Positions 51,973 through 62,158 of a DNA stretch of 64,000 nt are shown here, in pieces (the first letter of the stretch is position 1; each line of letters opens with the position of its first letter). The position numbers and the translations under genes are program-made. This DNA comes from Pontibacter mangrovi (lineage in GTDB: Bacteria > Bacteroidota > Bacteroidia > Cytophagales > Hymenobacteraceae). The stretch covers positions 124,001-188,000 of the forward strand of contig NZ_VFRQ01000003.1 in NCBI RefSeq assembly GCF_006385705.1. Reading direction: 5' to 3'. The notes below the pieces were generated by a model, which was not told where the DNA came from, did not search any database, and was given only the letters and a program-made list of their open reading frames with translations.

Positions 51973-53439
51973 ATGCTCTCCGATCAGAAGATTTTATTCG
52001 AGGCGCTCACATACGATGACGTGCTTCTTCTCCCGGCATACTCCGAGGTTCTCCCACACCAGACAAATACTTCCTCTCAGCTAACGCGCAACATCCGCAT
52101 CAACATTCCGTTGGTTTCGGCGGCCATGGATACCGTTACAGAGGCAGAGCTGGCCATTGCCATGGCACAGGAAGGCGGCATTGGCATCATCCACAAAAAC
52201 ATGTCGATCAAGAAGCAGGCCGAGCAGGTGCGCCGGGTAAAACGCTCCGAGAGCGGCATGATCCTGGACCCGATTACCCTGAACGAAAACGCCACCCTAG
52301 GCGACGCCGTGCAGATCATGACTGAAAACAAGATCGGCGGCATTCCAATCGTGGACAATAGCGGCACGCTCACCGGCATCATCACCAACCGCGACCTGCG
52401 CTTTCAGCGCGACCTCACGCAGCCGGTGTCGGCCATCATGACCAGCCAAAACCTGATCACGGCCCCCAAGGGCATCGACCTGACCAAAGCCGAGGACATA
52501 CTGCAGGAGTATAAGATAGAGAAACTGCCTGTGGTGGATGAAAACGGCAAGTTGGCAGGCCTTATCACTTACAAGGACATCCTGAAAAAGAAAGACCGCC
52601 CTTATGCCTGCAAAGATGAGTATGGCCGCCTGCGCGTAGGCGCTGCCGTGGGCGTAACCCCTGACGTGCTGGACCGCGTGAAGGCGCTGGTAGAGGCAGG
52701 CGTAGACGTGATTAGCGTGGACACCGCCCACGGCCACTCCAGAGGGGTGCTGGAGGCCGTGCGCAAGATAAAGGACCACTACCCGCAGGTAGACCTGATT
52801 GCCGGCAACATTGCCACCGCCGAAGGCGCCAAAGCCTTGGCCGATGCCGGTGCCGACGCCGTGAAGGTTGGCGTGGGCCCGGGCAGCATCTGCACCACCC
52901 GCGTTATTGCCGGAATCGGGGTGCCGCAGCTTTCGGCCGTGATGGAGGCAGCCAGAGGTCTGGAGGGCACTGGCGTTCCGATTATTGCTGACGGCGGCAT
53001 TAAGTTCTCCGGTGATTTGGTAAAGGCCCTGGCAGGCGGCGCCAGCACCGTGATGATCGGCTCTCTGCTGGCCGGTACCGAAGAGGCTCCGGGCGAGATG
53101 CTGATTTACGAAGGACGAAAGTATAAAACATACCGCGGCATGGGCTCTGTGGAGGCCATGGAGGAAGGCTCGAAAGACCGCTACTTCCAGGGCGACGAGA
53201 AGGACGCCAAGAAACTGGTGCCGGAAGGCATTGTGGGCCGTGTGGCATACAAAGGCTTCGTGAACGAGGTGATTTACCAGATGGCCGGCGGCCTGCGGGC
53301 AGGCATGGGCTACTGCGGCACTCCTACCATCAGCGACCTCTGGAATGCCAAAATGGTAAAGATCAGTGGGGCCGGCCTGCGCGAAAGCCACCCGCACGAT
53401 GTGCAGATCATGCGCGAGGCGCCGAACTACAGCCGTTAA
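51973..53439 (+). CDS. guaB: IMP dehydrogenase
   Basis: A 488-residue enzyme that oxidises IMP to XMP, the first committed step of GMP synthesis. [17 protein letters not shown] opens the catalytic barrel; two CBS domains follow (about residues 95-205); the catalytic Cys307 is in [26 protein letters not shown] is the flap. The frame opens at 51871, but [16 protein letters not shown] is the family start. One AAGTATAA word is inside the gene. A terminator follows. Confidence 0.97.
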   Translation: MLSDQKILFEALTYDDVLLLPAYSEVLPHQTNTSSQLTRNIRINIPLVSAAMDTVTEAELAIAMAQEGGIGIIHKNMSIKKQAEQVRRVKRSESGMILDPITLNENATLGDAVQIMTENKIGGIPIVDNSGTLTGIITNRDLRFQRDLTQPVSAIMTSQNLITAPKGIDLTKAEDILQEYKIEKLPVVDENGKLAGLITYKDILKKKDRPYACKDEYGRLRVGAAVGVTPDVLDRVKALVEAGVDVISVDTAHGHSRGVLEAVRKIKDHYPQVDLIAGNIATAEGAKALADAGADAVKVGVGPGSICTTRVIAGIGVPQLSAVMEAARGLEGTGVPIIADGGIKFSGDLVKALAGGASTVMIGSLLAGTEEAPGEMLIYEGRKYKTYRGMGSVEAMEEGSKDRYFQGDEKDAKKLVPEGIVGRVAYKGFVNEVIYQMAGGLRAGMGYCGTPTISDLWNAKMVKISGAGLRESHPHDVQIMREAPNYSR

Positions 53440-53489
53440 ATAAAACACCTAGCTGCACGCACCATACTTACAGGCGTTGCAGCTCCCCG

Positions 53490-53520
53490 AAAGCAGCCAG
53501 TAGCACTACTGGCTGCTTTT
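53490..53520 (+). terminator. Terminator of guaB
   Basis: AAAGCAGCCAGT (53490-53501) with ACTGGCTGCTTT (53508-53519) and T residues to 53520; 51 bp after the guaB stop. Confidence 0.8.
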
Positions 53521-53711
53521 GCTTTTTGTGCCGGCCTCCACCGTGCAAAACCCAACCTATAGCGCCCGGTTTACGTTATGCAAGGTGATTTTCCCAATCA
53601 GGACACGATAACTTGGCCAAAGAGCAGAATTTTTTCTTACCTTTCACTACAAAAGAAGCTAAGGAGCACCATACTCCGGCATGGCTTAGAACAAGAGCGG
53701 ACTCCCGTTTT

Positions 53712-55781
53712 ATGCTATATAAAACCAACGCAAAATCCTTACTGGCTATTTCTGCACTCATCAGCTGGCTTTTGCTGCTGGTATATGTGCTGCTAACCGC
53801 CGAGAGCACCCTGGCAGGCACGGATGCTCCACGATTCGCGTTGCCTTTTTTCCGCAACCTGCTCATCGTCATTTTCATCGTGTCGGTGTTCCTGTTTCAG
53901 CGGCTGCAGACGGAAACCCTGAAGGGCATGGACTTTATCGGCTACCTCTGGAACCTGTTCTCCAAAGCCGGCGTGACTGCTTACCTGAGCGTGGCCCTGT
54001 ACCTGGTTTACAGGGTGTACAACAACTACGCTGACGTGAAGTCGAGCCTGCTGCTGCACCTGGTGTACCAGGTAAACTTTGCGTTGCTGGTGCTGTTTCT
54101 GGCAAAGGCCTTCTATATCTGGCGGCAGCTGCTGCTGTACCACAAAAACAAGTTCCTGCAGATTGCCTGGGACTGGTTTGAACTGCTGCTGGCCGCCACG
54201 CTGCTGCTCACGCTCTTCAACTTCGACTACACCAACTACGTCTTTCTGCCGCTGCTGGCCCTGATGGGCTTTTACATACTCTTCCTGTGCACCAACATGA
54301 AGTGGGTGGCCTACCTCACGTTCAACAACAAGAGCCGCTCGCTGGTGCTGTTGGGCGCCGTGCTGCTCAGCTGCTACATCTTTGTGCGCTTCTTCCTGAA
54401 CACCTCCGAACGGACAGACCTGGTGATAGACTACAGTGGGGTGGGTTTCCTGCTGCTGGCCATGATGTTTGTGACCATGTATACGCTGGCGGCTTTTCTG
54501 GTGTCGCTGTTCAGTTTGCCTACCTCCAGCGTGTTTGAGCAGAAGAGCGAGGACCTGCTTAACTTCCAGCGCCTGAGCTTGTCGATACAGCAGGGGCAGA
54601 GCGAAGCGCAGGTATACGACATGCTCTTCGAGAGCACCATCAAAGCCTCTGATGCCAACGCCGCCTGGTTCGAGGTTATCCGAAACAGCGAGCCGCAAAC
54701 CACGCACCTGCTCAACATCCAGGAGCCCCAGATAAACAGCATCCGGCACCTGCTCAAGGCCTACAACATCAACAACCTGGATTATATCAACAACAACCTG
54801 GGCCGCAACCCGGGCTTCAGGGGCCTGGCACTGCCCTGGAAATCCGTAGCCATACTTCCGCTTAAAACGGCCAAGCACCTGTCCGGGGTTTTATACTTGC
54901 TCAAAGACGTGGAAGGAGGCTTTGACCAGGAGACCGTGAACGTGCTGCGCACCTTTACCAGCCAGACCACCCTCACCATCGAGAACCTGCGGCTGGTAAA
55001 CGAGTCGCTGCAGAACGAGCGCTACAAAGAGGAACTGAAGATTGCCACGCAGGTGCAGGAGAGCCTGATCCCGAAAACCTTCCCGACCGACAGCTGGTTT
55101 GAGATCAGCACGCACTCGGTGGCGGCCAAGGAAGTGGGCGGCGACTTTTACGACTTCTTGCAGCTAAGCGAGTCCAGGATTGCCATTATCATCGGCGATG
55201 TGTCGGGCAAGGGAATTTCGGCGGCTTTTCACATGGCCCAGATGAAAGGCATTTTTCATGGGCTGATGCAGCAGGACATGGCCCCGAGTGAGTTTATGAA
55301 GCAGGCCAACAGCGCCCTGAGCCGGTGCCTGGAGCGAACCTCTTTCATTACTTCTTCGCTATACATCATTGATTACCGGATGAAGGGCTTTATGTTTGCG
55401 CGGGCCGGCCACTGCCACACGCTATACTATAACTCCATGATGGACGATGTGTTCTACTTCTCCACCGAGGGACTGGGGCTGGGCATCATCCGGGACAACA
55501 GGAACTACGCAGGGCACATCCGGGAAATGTACTATGACTACAACCCGGGCGACGTGATGGTGATTTATACCGATGGGATAATCGAGGCCCGCAATGCCCA
55601 GAACGATGAGTATGGCGAAGAACGCCTGCAGCACATGCTAAAGGAAACTTATCACCTGGAGGCCGAAGACATTAAGTATGCCATCATCAACGACTTAAAC
55701 GACTTTACCGGCCCCGGCAACATCTACGACGACCAGACGCTGCTCGTGATAAAGTTCAAGCCTACTCAACCTAACACATGA
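53712..55781 (+). CDS. Membrane PP2C/SpoIIE-type phosphatase with GAF domain (RsbU-like)
   Basis: A 689-residue protein from the ATG at 53712. Residues about 10-270 have seven or eight membrane helices; about 290-440 form a GAF-like domain (SSVFEQKSEDLLNFQRLSLS start, VNVLRTFTSQTTLTIENLRL end); about 455-685 are a SpoIIE phosphatase, with AKEVGGDFYDF, IGDVSGKGISAAF and FARAGHCHTLYY metal-site segments. It should dephosphorylate the STAS protein next to it. The longer frame from a TTG at 53613 is rejected because TACCTTTC with an upstream TTG (53613-53646) looks like a promoter. It starts the three-gene partner-switching group. Confidence 0.9.
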   Translation: MLYKTNAKSLLAISALISWLLLLVYVLLTAESTLAGTDAPRFALPFFRNLLIVIFIVSVFLFQRLQTETLKGMDFIGYLWNLFSKAGVTAYLSVALYLVYRVYNNYADVKSSLLLHLVYQVNFALLVLFLAKAFYIWRQLLLYHKNKFLQIAWDWFELLLAATLLLTLFNFDYTNYVFLPLLALMGFYILFLCTNMKWVAYLTFNNKSRSLVLLGAVLLSCYIFVRFFLNTSERTDLVIDYSGVGFLLLAMMFVTMYTLAAFLVSLFSLPTSSVFEQKSEDLLNFQRLSLSIQQGQSEAQVYDMLFESTIKASDANAAWFEVIRNSEPQTTHLLNIQEPQINSIRHLLKAYNINNLDYINNNLGRNPGFRGLALPWKSVAILPLKTAKHLSGVLYLLKDVEGGFDQETVNVLRTFTSQTTLTIENLRLVNESLQNERYKEELKIATQVQESLIPKTFPTDSWFEISTHSVAAKEVGGDFYDFLQLSESRIAIIIGDVSGKGISAAFHMAQMKGIFHGLMQQDMAPSEFMKQANSALSRCLERTSFITSSLYIIDYRMKGFMFARAGHCHTLYYNSMMDDVFYFSTEGLGLGIIRDNRNYAGHIREMYYDYNPGDVMVIYTDGIIEARNAQNDEYGEERLQHMLKETYHLEAEDIKYAIINDLNDFTGPGNIYDDQTLLVIKFKPTQPNT

Positions 55782-55794
55782 TTAAACGTAAAGT

Positions 55795-56139
55795 ATGCCG
55801 ATGAAAATTACACAAGAAATTAAAGACAACACCGTCATAATGACCCTGAACGGTGAGCTGGACGCAAGCTCCTCTGTACTTCTGGACGAAGAACTGTCGG
55901 ACCCGGAAATCATGAAGTATAGCAAGGTACTGGTAAATTGCCAGGATCTTAACTACATTTCCTCCGCAGGCCTTGGTGTGTTTATTTCGCACCTGCAGCG
56001 GTTCGAGGATGCCCAGATCAAACTTATCTTCTTCAACATGCAGGACAAGGTGCGCAACGTATTCGAAATACTGGGCCTGGATCTGCTCATGACCATCGTG
56101 TCTGATTACGAGGAAGCAAGGACCATTGCAAATGAATAA
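55795..56139 (+). CDS. STAS-domain anti-anti-sigma factor-like protein (RsbV-like)
   Basis: A 114-residue STAS-domain protein. LNGELDASSSVLLDEEL is the start of the fold and LNYISSAGLGVF carries the Ser normally phosphorylated by the partner kinase. ATG 55801 is an alternative start. It lies 13 bp after the phosphatase and overlaps the kinase by 8 bp. In the partner-switching model the unphosphorylated form binds the kinase and frees its target. Confidence 0.93.
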   Translation: MPMKITQEIKDNTVIMTLNGELDASSSVLLDEELSDPEIMKYSKVLVNCQDLNYISSAGLGVFISHLQRFEDAQIKLIFFNMQDKVRNVFEILGLDLLMTIVSDYEEARTIANE

Positions 56140-56542
56140 TACCATTCGGGTAAATTGTACTAAAAAAAACCTGAAGCCAATTCGTGATTTCGTGACGGAG
56201 TACCTGACCGCCCTCTCGCTTTCAGACATCCTCATGAATCAGATCGTATTGGCCGTGGATGAGATATGCGCCAACCTCATCATCCACGCCAACCACGAAG
56301 ACCCCGAAAAATACCTCACCCTGAAGGTGCAGACCATAAAAGACCAGGTCCGGTTTGAGATTGCAGACCAGGGCCGCGCCTTTGAGAGCTCCAACTACAA
56401 AGAGCCCAACATTAAAGAGTACATCCGCATGGGCAAAAAGGGAGGCGTGGGCATCGCCCTCGTCAACCGCATCATGGATAAAGTGGAATTCCTCTCGGAC
56501 GGTTCCCAGAACATCTGCCTGCTCTACAAGAAAATCAAATAA
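56132..56542 (+). CDS. HATPase_c serine kinase (RsbW/anti-sigma-factor-like)
   Basis: A 136-residue ATP-binding protein of the anti-sigma regulatory kinase type. VLAVDEICANLIIHANH is the N-box, ADQGRAFESS is the G1 box and GGVGIALVNRIMDKV is the G2 box. It overlaps the STAS gene by 8 bp. The TTG at 56126 is an alternative start. No sigma factor is encoded within the window beside it, so the regulated partner is unknown. Confidence 0.93.
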   Translation: MNNTIRVNCTKKNLKPIRDFVTEYLTALSLSDILMNQIVLAVDEICANLIIHANHEDPEKYLTLKVQTIKDQVRFEIADQGRAFESSNYKEPNIKEYIRMGKKGGVGIALVNRIMDKVEFLSDGSQNICLLYKKIK

Positions 56543-56707
56543 AGATACTTACATACTTTTGCGCGGCGCTGCCCGTTATCCGGGAACAAAAGCCATCGCA
56601 ATTGGATTATGGTTTTAGTTTTTGTCTTATCTGTCAAAAAATTTAGCTAAAATTGCATCCCTTGCCTGCCTAGCCAAGGGTATAAAAATTTGATTTTACA
56701 GCAACCT

Positions 56708-59008
56708 ATGCGCAGCAACCACCTACTTGTTGCGGTAGCCGCCCTGGCAATAGCCGGCTGTACCGCCTCCAAGAAGAACAACAGTAAAGAACCTGCCATC
56801 GCTACGCTTGGCGCACAGCCCGTTTCCCTGTCTGAGTTCCGCTATGTGTATGAGAAGAACAATGGCGGAAACGAGGATGCCTACACCCGCCAAAGCGTAA
56901 ACGATTACCTGAACCTGTACGCCAACTTTAAGCTGAAAGTGCTGGAGGCCGAGAACCGCGGCCTGGACACCACCAAGGCCTTTAAGCGCGAGCTGGAGGG
57001 GTACAAAGAGCAGCTGGCGCAGCCATACCTGACCGAGAAAAGCGTAACGGACAAGCTGGTGCAAGAGGCTTACGAGCGCATGAAGCAGGAGGTAAACGCC
57101 TCGCATATTCTGATCACGCTCCCCCCGGATGCTGCACCGGAGGACACCCTGGAAGCCTATAACCGCACGATGGAGCTGCGCCAGCGTGCGCAGCAGGGTG
57201 AGGACTTCGGCAAGCTGGCCCAGCAGTACTCCCAAGACCCCTCTGCAGCCGACAACAAAGGCGAGCTAGGCTACTTTACGGCCCTGCAGATGGTGTACCC
57301 GTTTGAGGATGCCGCCTATAAAACTGCCGTGGGCGAAATATCCATGCCGGTGCGCACGCGCTTCGGCTACCACCTGGTAAAGGTAAACGACAAGCGTGCC
57401 GCCCGGGGAGAGGCCAAGGTAGCCCATATCATGGTTCGCTCTGCCGCAGGCACCCCTGCCGCCGACTCGTTGGCAGCCAAGCAGCGCGTAGAGGCCATTT
57501 ACCGCCGCCTGCAGCGTGGCGAGGACTGGGGCAAACTGGCCTCTGAGTTCTCGGAGGATGCGAACACCGCCGCCAACAAAGGTGAACTCCCCTGGTTTGG
57601 CACCGGCCGCATGATACCTTCTTTTGAAGACGCCGCCTTTGCCCTGGAAAAGCCCGGCGACATCTCTAAGCCTGTTTACACGCCGTACGGCTGGCACATC
57701 ATAAAACTGATAGAGAAGCGCACGCTGCCGAGCTATGAGGAGATGGAGCAGCACCTGCGCAATAAAATAGCCAAAGACTCCCGCTCTGAGCTGAACAAGA
57801 CGGCTTTTCTGAAGCGCATCCGGCAGGAGAACGGCTTTACCGAACAACCAGAGGCTAAGGCAGCCGCCATGGCTAAGGCCACAGAGGAACTGCTGCAAGG
57901 CAAGTGGACATACGACGAGAACGCGAAAGAGCTGAAAGAAACCCTCTTTACCATTCAGGGAAAGCCATACACCATCGGCGACTTTTATACTTATGTGCAG
58001 CAGGAGCAGGAGCCCCGCAGCACCGGCGATGCCGCCCATGCCATGCAGTTGCTATACGACCAGTTTACCGAGGAGCGCCTGCTGGAGTACGAGAAAAACA
58101 ACCTAGAGAACAAGTATACCGACTACAGAATGCTGGTGCAGGAGTACCACGACGGTATTCTGTTGTTCCAGTTGATGGATGAGAAAGTATGGAGCAAAGC
58201 CATTGAGGATACCGTAGGCCTCCGCAACTTCTTTAACCAGAACCGCGAGAAGTATAAGTGGGGCGAGCGCGCCGACGCCATCGTGATCAGCGCGGCCAAC
58301 AAAGAGCTACTGCAGCAGGCGCAGCAGCAGCTGGAGAAACGCCGCTACCCTGTCTCTTTTGCCAAGCTAAACGATGTGCTGTTTGAGCAGAACAAAACCG
58401 AGCTAAGCGCCGAGGCCAAAGCCGAGCTGCAAAAACTAGCGGCCATGCTGCAGCAGAACGAAACGCTGACGCTGGACGTGAACGGCCACACCGACGCCCG
58501 CGAAAACCGCAACTTGGCAGAGACCCGCGCCAAGGCAGTAGCCGCCTACCTGCAGGAGCAGGGGGTGCCGGCCAGTCAGGTAAGCACGAACAGCCTGGGC
58601 CAAAGCAAGCAAGCCGGCCCTGACAACACCGAAACAGGCCGCCGCCGCAACCGCCGCGTCTCTTTTGCACTGTATACCCCGGAACTGGCAGCACTCGCCG
58701 AGAGCCTGAACAAGAGCAACCCACTGGGGGTGCAGATAGCCGAGAAGAAGTTCGAGCGCGGCGACAACAAGGCCCTGGACGCTGTGGAATGGCAAAAAGG
58801 AACGTACACGCTGCAGCAGAACGGGCGCGAGTACCTCATCATTATAAAGGATGTGCTGGAGCCGGCTTATAAGAAGCTCAGCGAGGTGCGCGGCCCTGTT
58901 ATCTCTGACTACCAGGCCTACCTGGAGGAGCAGTGGGTGCAGGAACTGCGCAACAAGTATCCGGTAGAGATTAAGAAGGATGAGGTAGAGAAACTGGTGC
59001 GCAAATAG
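56708..59008 (+). CDS. Lipoprotein with two PpiC rotamase domains and an OmpA-like domain
   Basis: A 766-residue lipoprotein. MRSNHLLVAVAALAIAGC gives the signal with lipobox IAGC. Two PpiC (parvulin) domains at about 129-228 and 237-336 carry SHILITLPPD/GYHLVKV and AHIMVRSAAG/GWHIIKL. A helical stretch follows, and residues about 545-655 form an OmpA-type peptidoglycan-binding domain: VNGHTDARENRNLAETRAKA, then NRRVSFAL. The C-terminal 100 residues (GDNKALDAVEWQKGTYTLQQ) return to the SurA-like C-terminal segment. It may hold the chaperone near the cell wall (inference). The surA-like gene follows 92 bp later. Confidence 0.9.
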   Translation: MRSNHLLVAVAALAIAGCTASKKNNSKEPAIATLGAQPVSLSEFRYVYEKNNGGNEDAYTRQSVNDYLNLYANFKLKVLEAENRGLDTTKAFKRELEGYKEQLAQPYLTEKSVTDKLVQEAYERMKQEVNASHILITLPPDAAPEDTLEAYNRTMELRQRAQQGEDFGKLAQQYSQDPSAADNKGELGYFTALQMVYPFEDAAYKTAVGEISMPVRTRFGYHLVKVNDKRAARGEAKVAHIMVRSAAGTPAADSLAAKQRVEAIYRRLQRGEDWGKLASEFSEDANTAANKGELPWFGTGRMIPSFEDAAFALEKPGDISKPVYTPYGWHIIKLIEKRTLPSYEEMEQHLRNKIAKDSRSELNKTAFLKRIRQENGFTEQPEAKAAAMAKATEELLQGKWTYDENAKELKETLFTIQGKPYTIGDFYTYVQQEQEPRSTGDAAHAMQLLYDQFTEERLLEYEKNNLENKYTDYRMLVQEYHDGILLFQLMDEKVWSKAIEDTVGLRNFFNQNREKYKWGERADAIVISAANKELLQQAQQQLEKRRYPVSFAKLNDVLFEQNKTELSAEAKAELQKLAAMLQQNETLTLDVNGHTDARENRNLAETRAKAVAAYLQEQGVPASQVSTNSLGQSKQAGPDNTETGRRRNRRVSFALYTPELAALAESLNKSNPLGVQIAEKKFERGDNKALDAVEWQKGTYTLQQNGREYLIIIKDVLEPAYKKLSEVRGPVISDYQAYLEEQWVQELRNKYPVEIKKDEVEKLVRK

Positions 59009-59100
59009 CCGCCGAATTTGGCCTGCCTTTCGGGTATTTCAGAATAAAGAAGTAACTTGTGCGTTATTTCCGAGCATAAGTATAAATTAAGATAGAAACC

Positions 59101-60471
59101 TTGAAAAATATTCATCAACTGGCCCTTTCGGCCTTTGCCGCGCTCTGCTTTCTTGCAACATCTGCCACGGCCTTTGCCCAGGCTCCTGTGCAACAGGTGC
59201 AGGTGGATGGCATTATTGCCAAAGTAGATAACAACGTGATCCTGCGCTCCGACCTGGAGTTTGGTTACCTGCAGTACCTGGCCCAGACAAAACAGCAGCC
59301 TAGCGAAGAACTGAAGTGCCAGCTTTTCACCTCACTGCTGCAGGACAAGCTGCTGCTGGCCCGCGCCGAGGTAGACTCTGTGGTGGTAGACGAGGCAATG
59401 GTGAGCAGCAACCTGGATGAACGCATCAACTACCTGGCCAGCCAGGTGGGTGGCACCGACCGCCTGGAGCAGTACTATAACAAAAGCCTGCGCCAGCTAA
59501 AGGACGAGCTCCGCAAAACCGTGCGCGAGCAGCTGGTAATGGAGAAGATGCAGCGCCAGATCACAGAGAAGGTATCCGTTACGCCCAAAGAAATCAAAAA
59601 GTACTTCAACAATATCCCCAAAGACAGCCTGCCATACTTCTCCACAGAGGTAGAGATCGGGCAGATTGTGAAGGAAGCCGAGATCAGCCGCCAGCAGAAG
59701 CAGGAGGCGCGCCAGAAACTGGAGGAACTGCGCAAGCGTATACTTGCCGGCGAGGACTTTGCCACGCTGGCGAAGGAGTATTCACAAGACCCCGGATCAG
59801 CACAAGCGGGCGGCGAACTGGGCTTCTTCAAGAAAAAGGAACTGGTGCCAGAGTATGAGGCAGCGGCCCTGCGCCTGCAGCCCGGCGAGATGTCTAACGT
59901 GATCGAGTCGCAGTTTGGCTTCCACCTGATACAGCTGATCGAGCGCCGCGGCCAGGAGTTCAACACGCGCCACATCCTGATAAAGCCCGGCACAGCAACG
60001 GTAGACCTGAATGCCGCCGCAGAGGAGCTGGACAGTGTGCGTAACATGGTGCTGAACGACAGCCTTACCTTTGCGCAGGCTGCCAAAGAGTACTCAGACG
60101 ATGAGAACACCAAAGACAACGGCGGTATGCTGTCGAACCGTGCCACAGGCTTTACCTACATCCCGATGGACCAGGTAGACCCGGCCATTTTCTTTGTGAT
60201 TGACACCATGGAAGTAGGCGATATTTCTGAGCCTATTGCTTATACTACGCCAGATGGCAAAGAGGCCATGCGCATTATCTACCTGAAGTCGAAAACGCAG
60301 CCGCACCAGGCCAACCTGGACGACGATTACCAGAAGATAGCCAGCGCCGCCCTAAACCAAAAGCGCAGCAAAGCGGTAAACGAGTGGTTCAAGAAAAACA
60401 TAAATTCAGTTTACATCGAAATAGACCCGGAGTACCAGGACTGTAACCTGCTCCAGAAACCAGTGCAATAA
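59101..60471 (+). CDS. SurA-like periplasmic peptidylprolyl isomerase
   Basis: A 456-residue chaperone with signal peptide (residues 1-27, ending ATAFAQ). The SurA N-terminal segment IAKVDNNVILRSDLEFGY is followed by one clear PpiC domain at about 185-280 (EIGQIVKEAEIS start, FGFHLIQLIERR end) and a second, less well kept one after HILIKPG. The start is TTG (59101); no ATG is near it. It assists outer-membrane protein folding. MoxR follows by 8 bp. Confidence 0.93.
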   Translation: MKNIHQLALSAFAALCFLATSATAFAQAPVQQVQVDGIIAKVDNNVILRSDLEFGYLQYLAQTKQQPSEELKCQLFTSLLQDKLLLARAEVDSVVVDEAMVSSNLDERINYLASQVGGTDRLEQYYNKSLRQLKDELRKTVREQLVMEKMQRQITEKVSVTPKEIKKYFNNIPKDSLPYFSTEVEIGQIVKEAEISRQQKQEARQKLEELRKRILAGEDFATLAKEYSQDPGSAQAGGELGFFKKKELVPEYEAAALRLQPGEMSNVIESQFGFHLIQLIERRGQEFNTRHILIKPGTATVDLNAAAEELDSVRNMVLNDSLTFAQAAKEYSDDENTKDNGGMLSNRATGFTYIPMDQVDPAIFFVIDTMEVGDISEPIAYTTPDGKEAMRIIYLKSKTQPHQANLDDDYQKIASAALNQKRSKAVNEWFKKNINSVYIEIDPEYQDCNLLQKPVQ

Positions 60472-60479
60472 AACAGCTT

Positions 60480-61445
<966 letters not shown>

Positions 61446-61590
61446 GTTTTAATTGTTAAATTGCTATATGGTTAAATTGTTGACCTGCAGGTGTACTTAC
61501 TTGGTTAGTCATTCCAGATACGCTACCCATTCTATTAATCCTGATTCTAACCGACTAACAATTTAACCATCAAACAATTTAGCAATTCAC
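61446..61590. repeat. A/T-rich intergenic words before 61647 gene
   Basis: AATTGTTAAATTGCTATATG (61449-61468) and TTAAATTGTTGACC, then ACAATTTAACCATCAAACAA (61559-61578). These CAATTTAAC/GTTAAATTG words match the class at 23400-23427, 24571-24704 and 27737-27762. Confidence 0.65.
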
Positions 61591-61601
61591 TCATATTGGT
61601 G

Positions 61602-61609
61602 TAATTTTG
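61602..61609 (+). promoter_or_regulatory. -7 box TAATTTTG of the 61647 gene
   Basis: TAATTTTG fits TANNTTTG and predicts a transcript start about 30 nt before the ATG. A -33 element is not clear. Confidence 0.45.
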
Positions 61610-61646
61610 CGCCTATACTTTATCCTCAATATTACGAACAAGAATT

Positions 61647-62075
61647 ATGGAAGCGGCTGCTTTATTCTTTCATTTTAAAGATAACCTGGCACGTATAGCC
61701 AATGCCCTGAACAGCAAACTGGAAGTGCGTTCCATGCCGTACAACACTTCTATTCCGCTGGAGATAAACCTGCTGGCTGACCTGCTGCGCCTGCACGGCC
61801 TGGATTTTCAGTCTTCCACCTCCGGGGCTGCCCGCCTGTTCGACTTTAAAGACTGGTATAGCCAACACGAAACGCAGGCAAACGAGGTAATGCACCGCGT
61901 ACTGGAAGAAAAGAAGGCATACATAAAAACCGCCACCGGCACCATTTTGCAGAAAGAGATGCTGTACCGCCGCCTGGAGTTTTTTAAGGAGACAGCGCAT
62001 ACGCTGGATGTAATGATGATTCAGCAGAACCTGCACAGCCCGAAGCACTTCAATTACCCGTACCTGAATGCCTAA
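61647..62075 (+). CDS. Conserved-looking cytoplasmic protein, unknown function
   Basis: A 142-residue protein. It has no signal peptide or membrane span and a mixed helical composition, with a short FHFKDNLARIANALNSKLEV opening and a RRLEFFKETAHTLDVMMIQQ end. I do not recognise the family; proteins of this length without annotation are common in the order. A promoter and a bidirectional terminator frame it. Confidence 0.7.
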   Translation: MEAAALFFHFKDNLARIANALNSKLEVRSMPYNTSIPLEINLLADLLRLHGLDFQSSTSGAARLFDFKDWYSQHETQANEVMHRVLEEKKAYIKTATGTILQKEMLYRRLEFFKETAHTLDVMMIQQNLHSPKHFNYPYLNA

Positions 62076-62094
62076 GAAGTATACCTTGTAAAAT

Positions 62095-62140
62095 AAAAAG
62101 CGAAAGCCACTCCGCAAGTATGGAGTGGCTTTCGCTTTTT
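62095..62140. terminator. Bidirectional terminator
   Basis: AAAAAGCGAAAGCCACTCC (62095-62113) with GGAGTGGCTTTCGCTTTTT (62122-62140), perfect 19-bp stem with loop of 8 nt. It lies between convergent genes. Confidence 0.93.
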
Positions 62141-62158
62141 ACAAAAGGCTGTGCAGCG

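Noticed and set aside
52297..53448. 383-codon minus-strand frame opposite guaB
   Set aside because: Shadow of guaB with no plausible domain.
53793..54878. 361-codon minus-strand frame opposite the RsbU-like gene
   Set aside because: Shadow; Gln/His/Val-rich and no independent signals.
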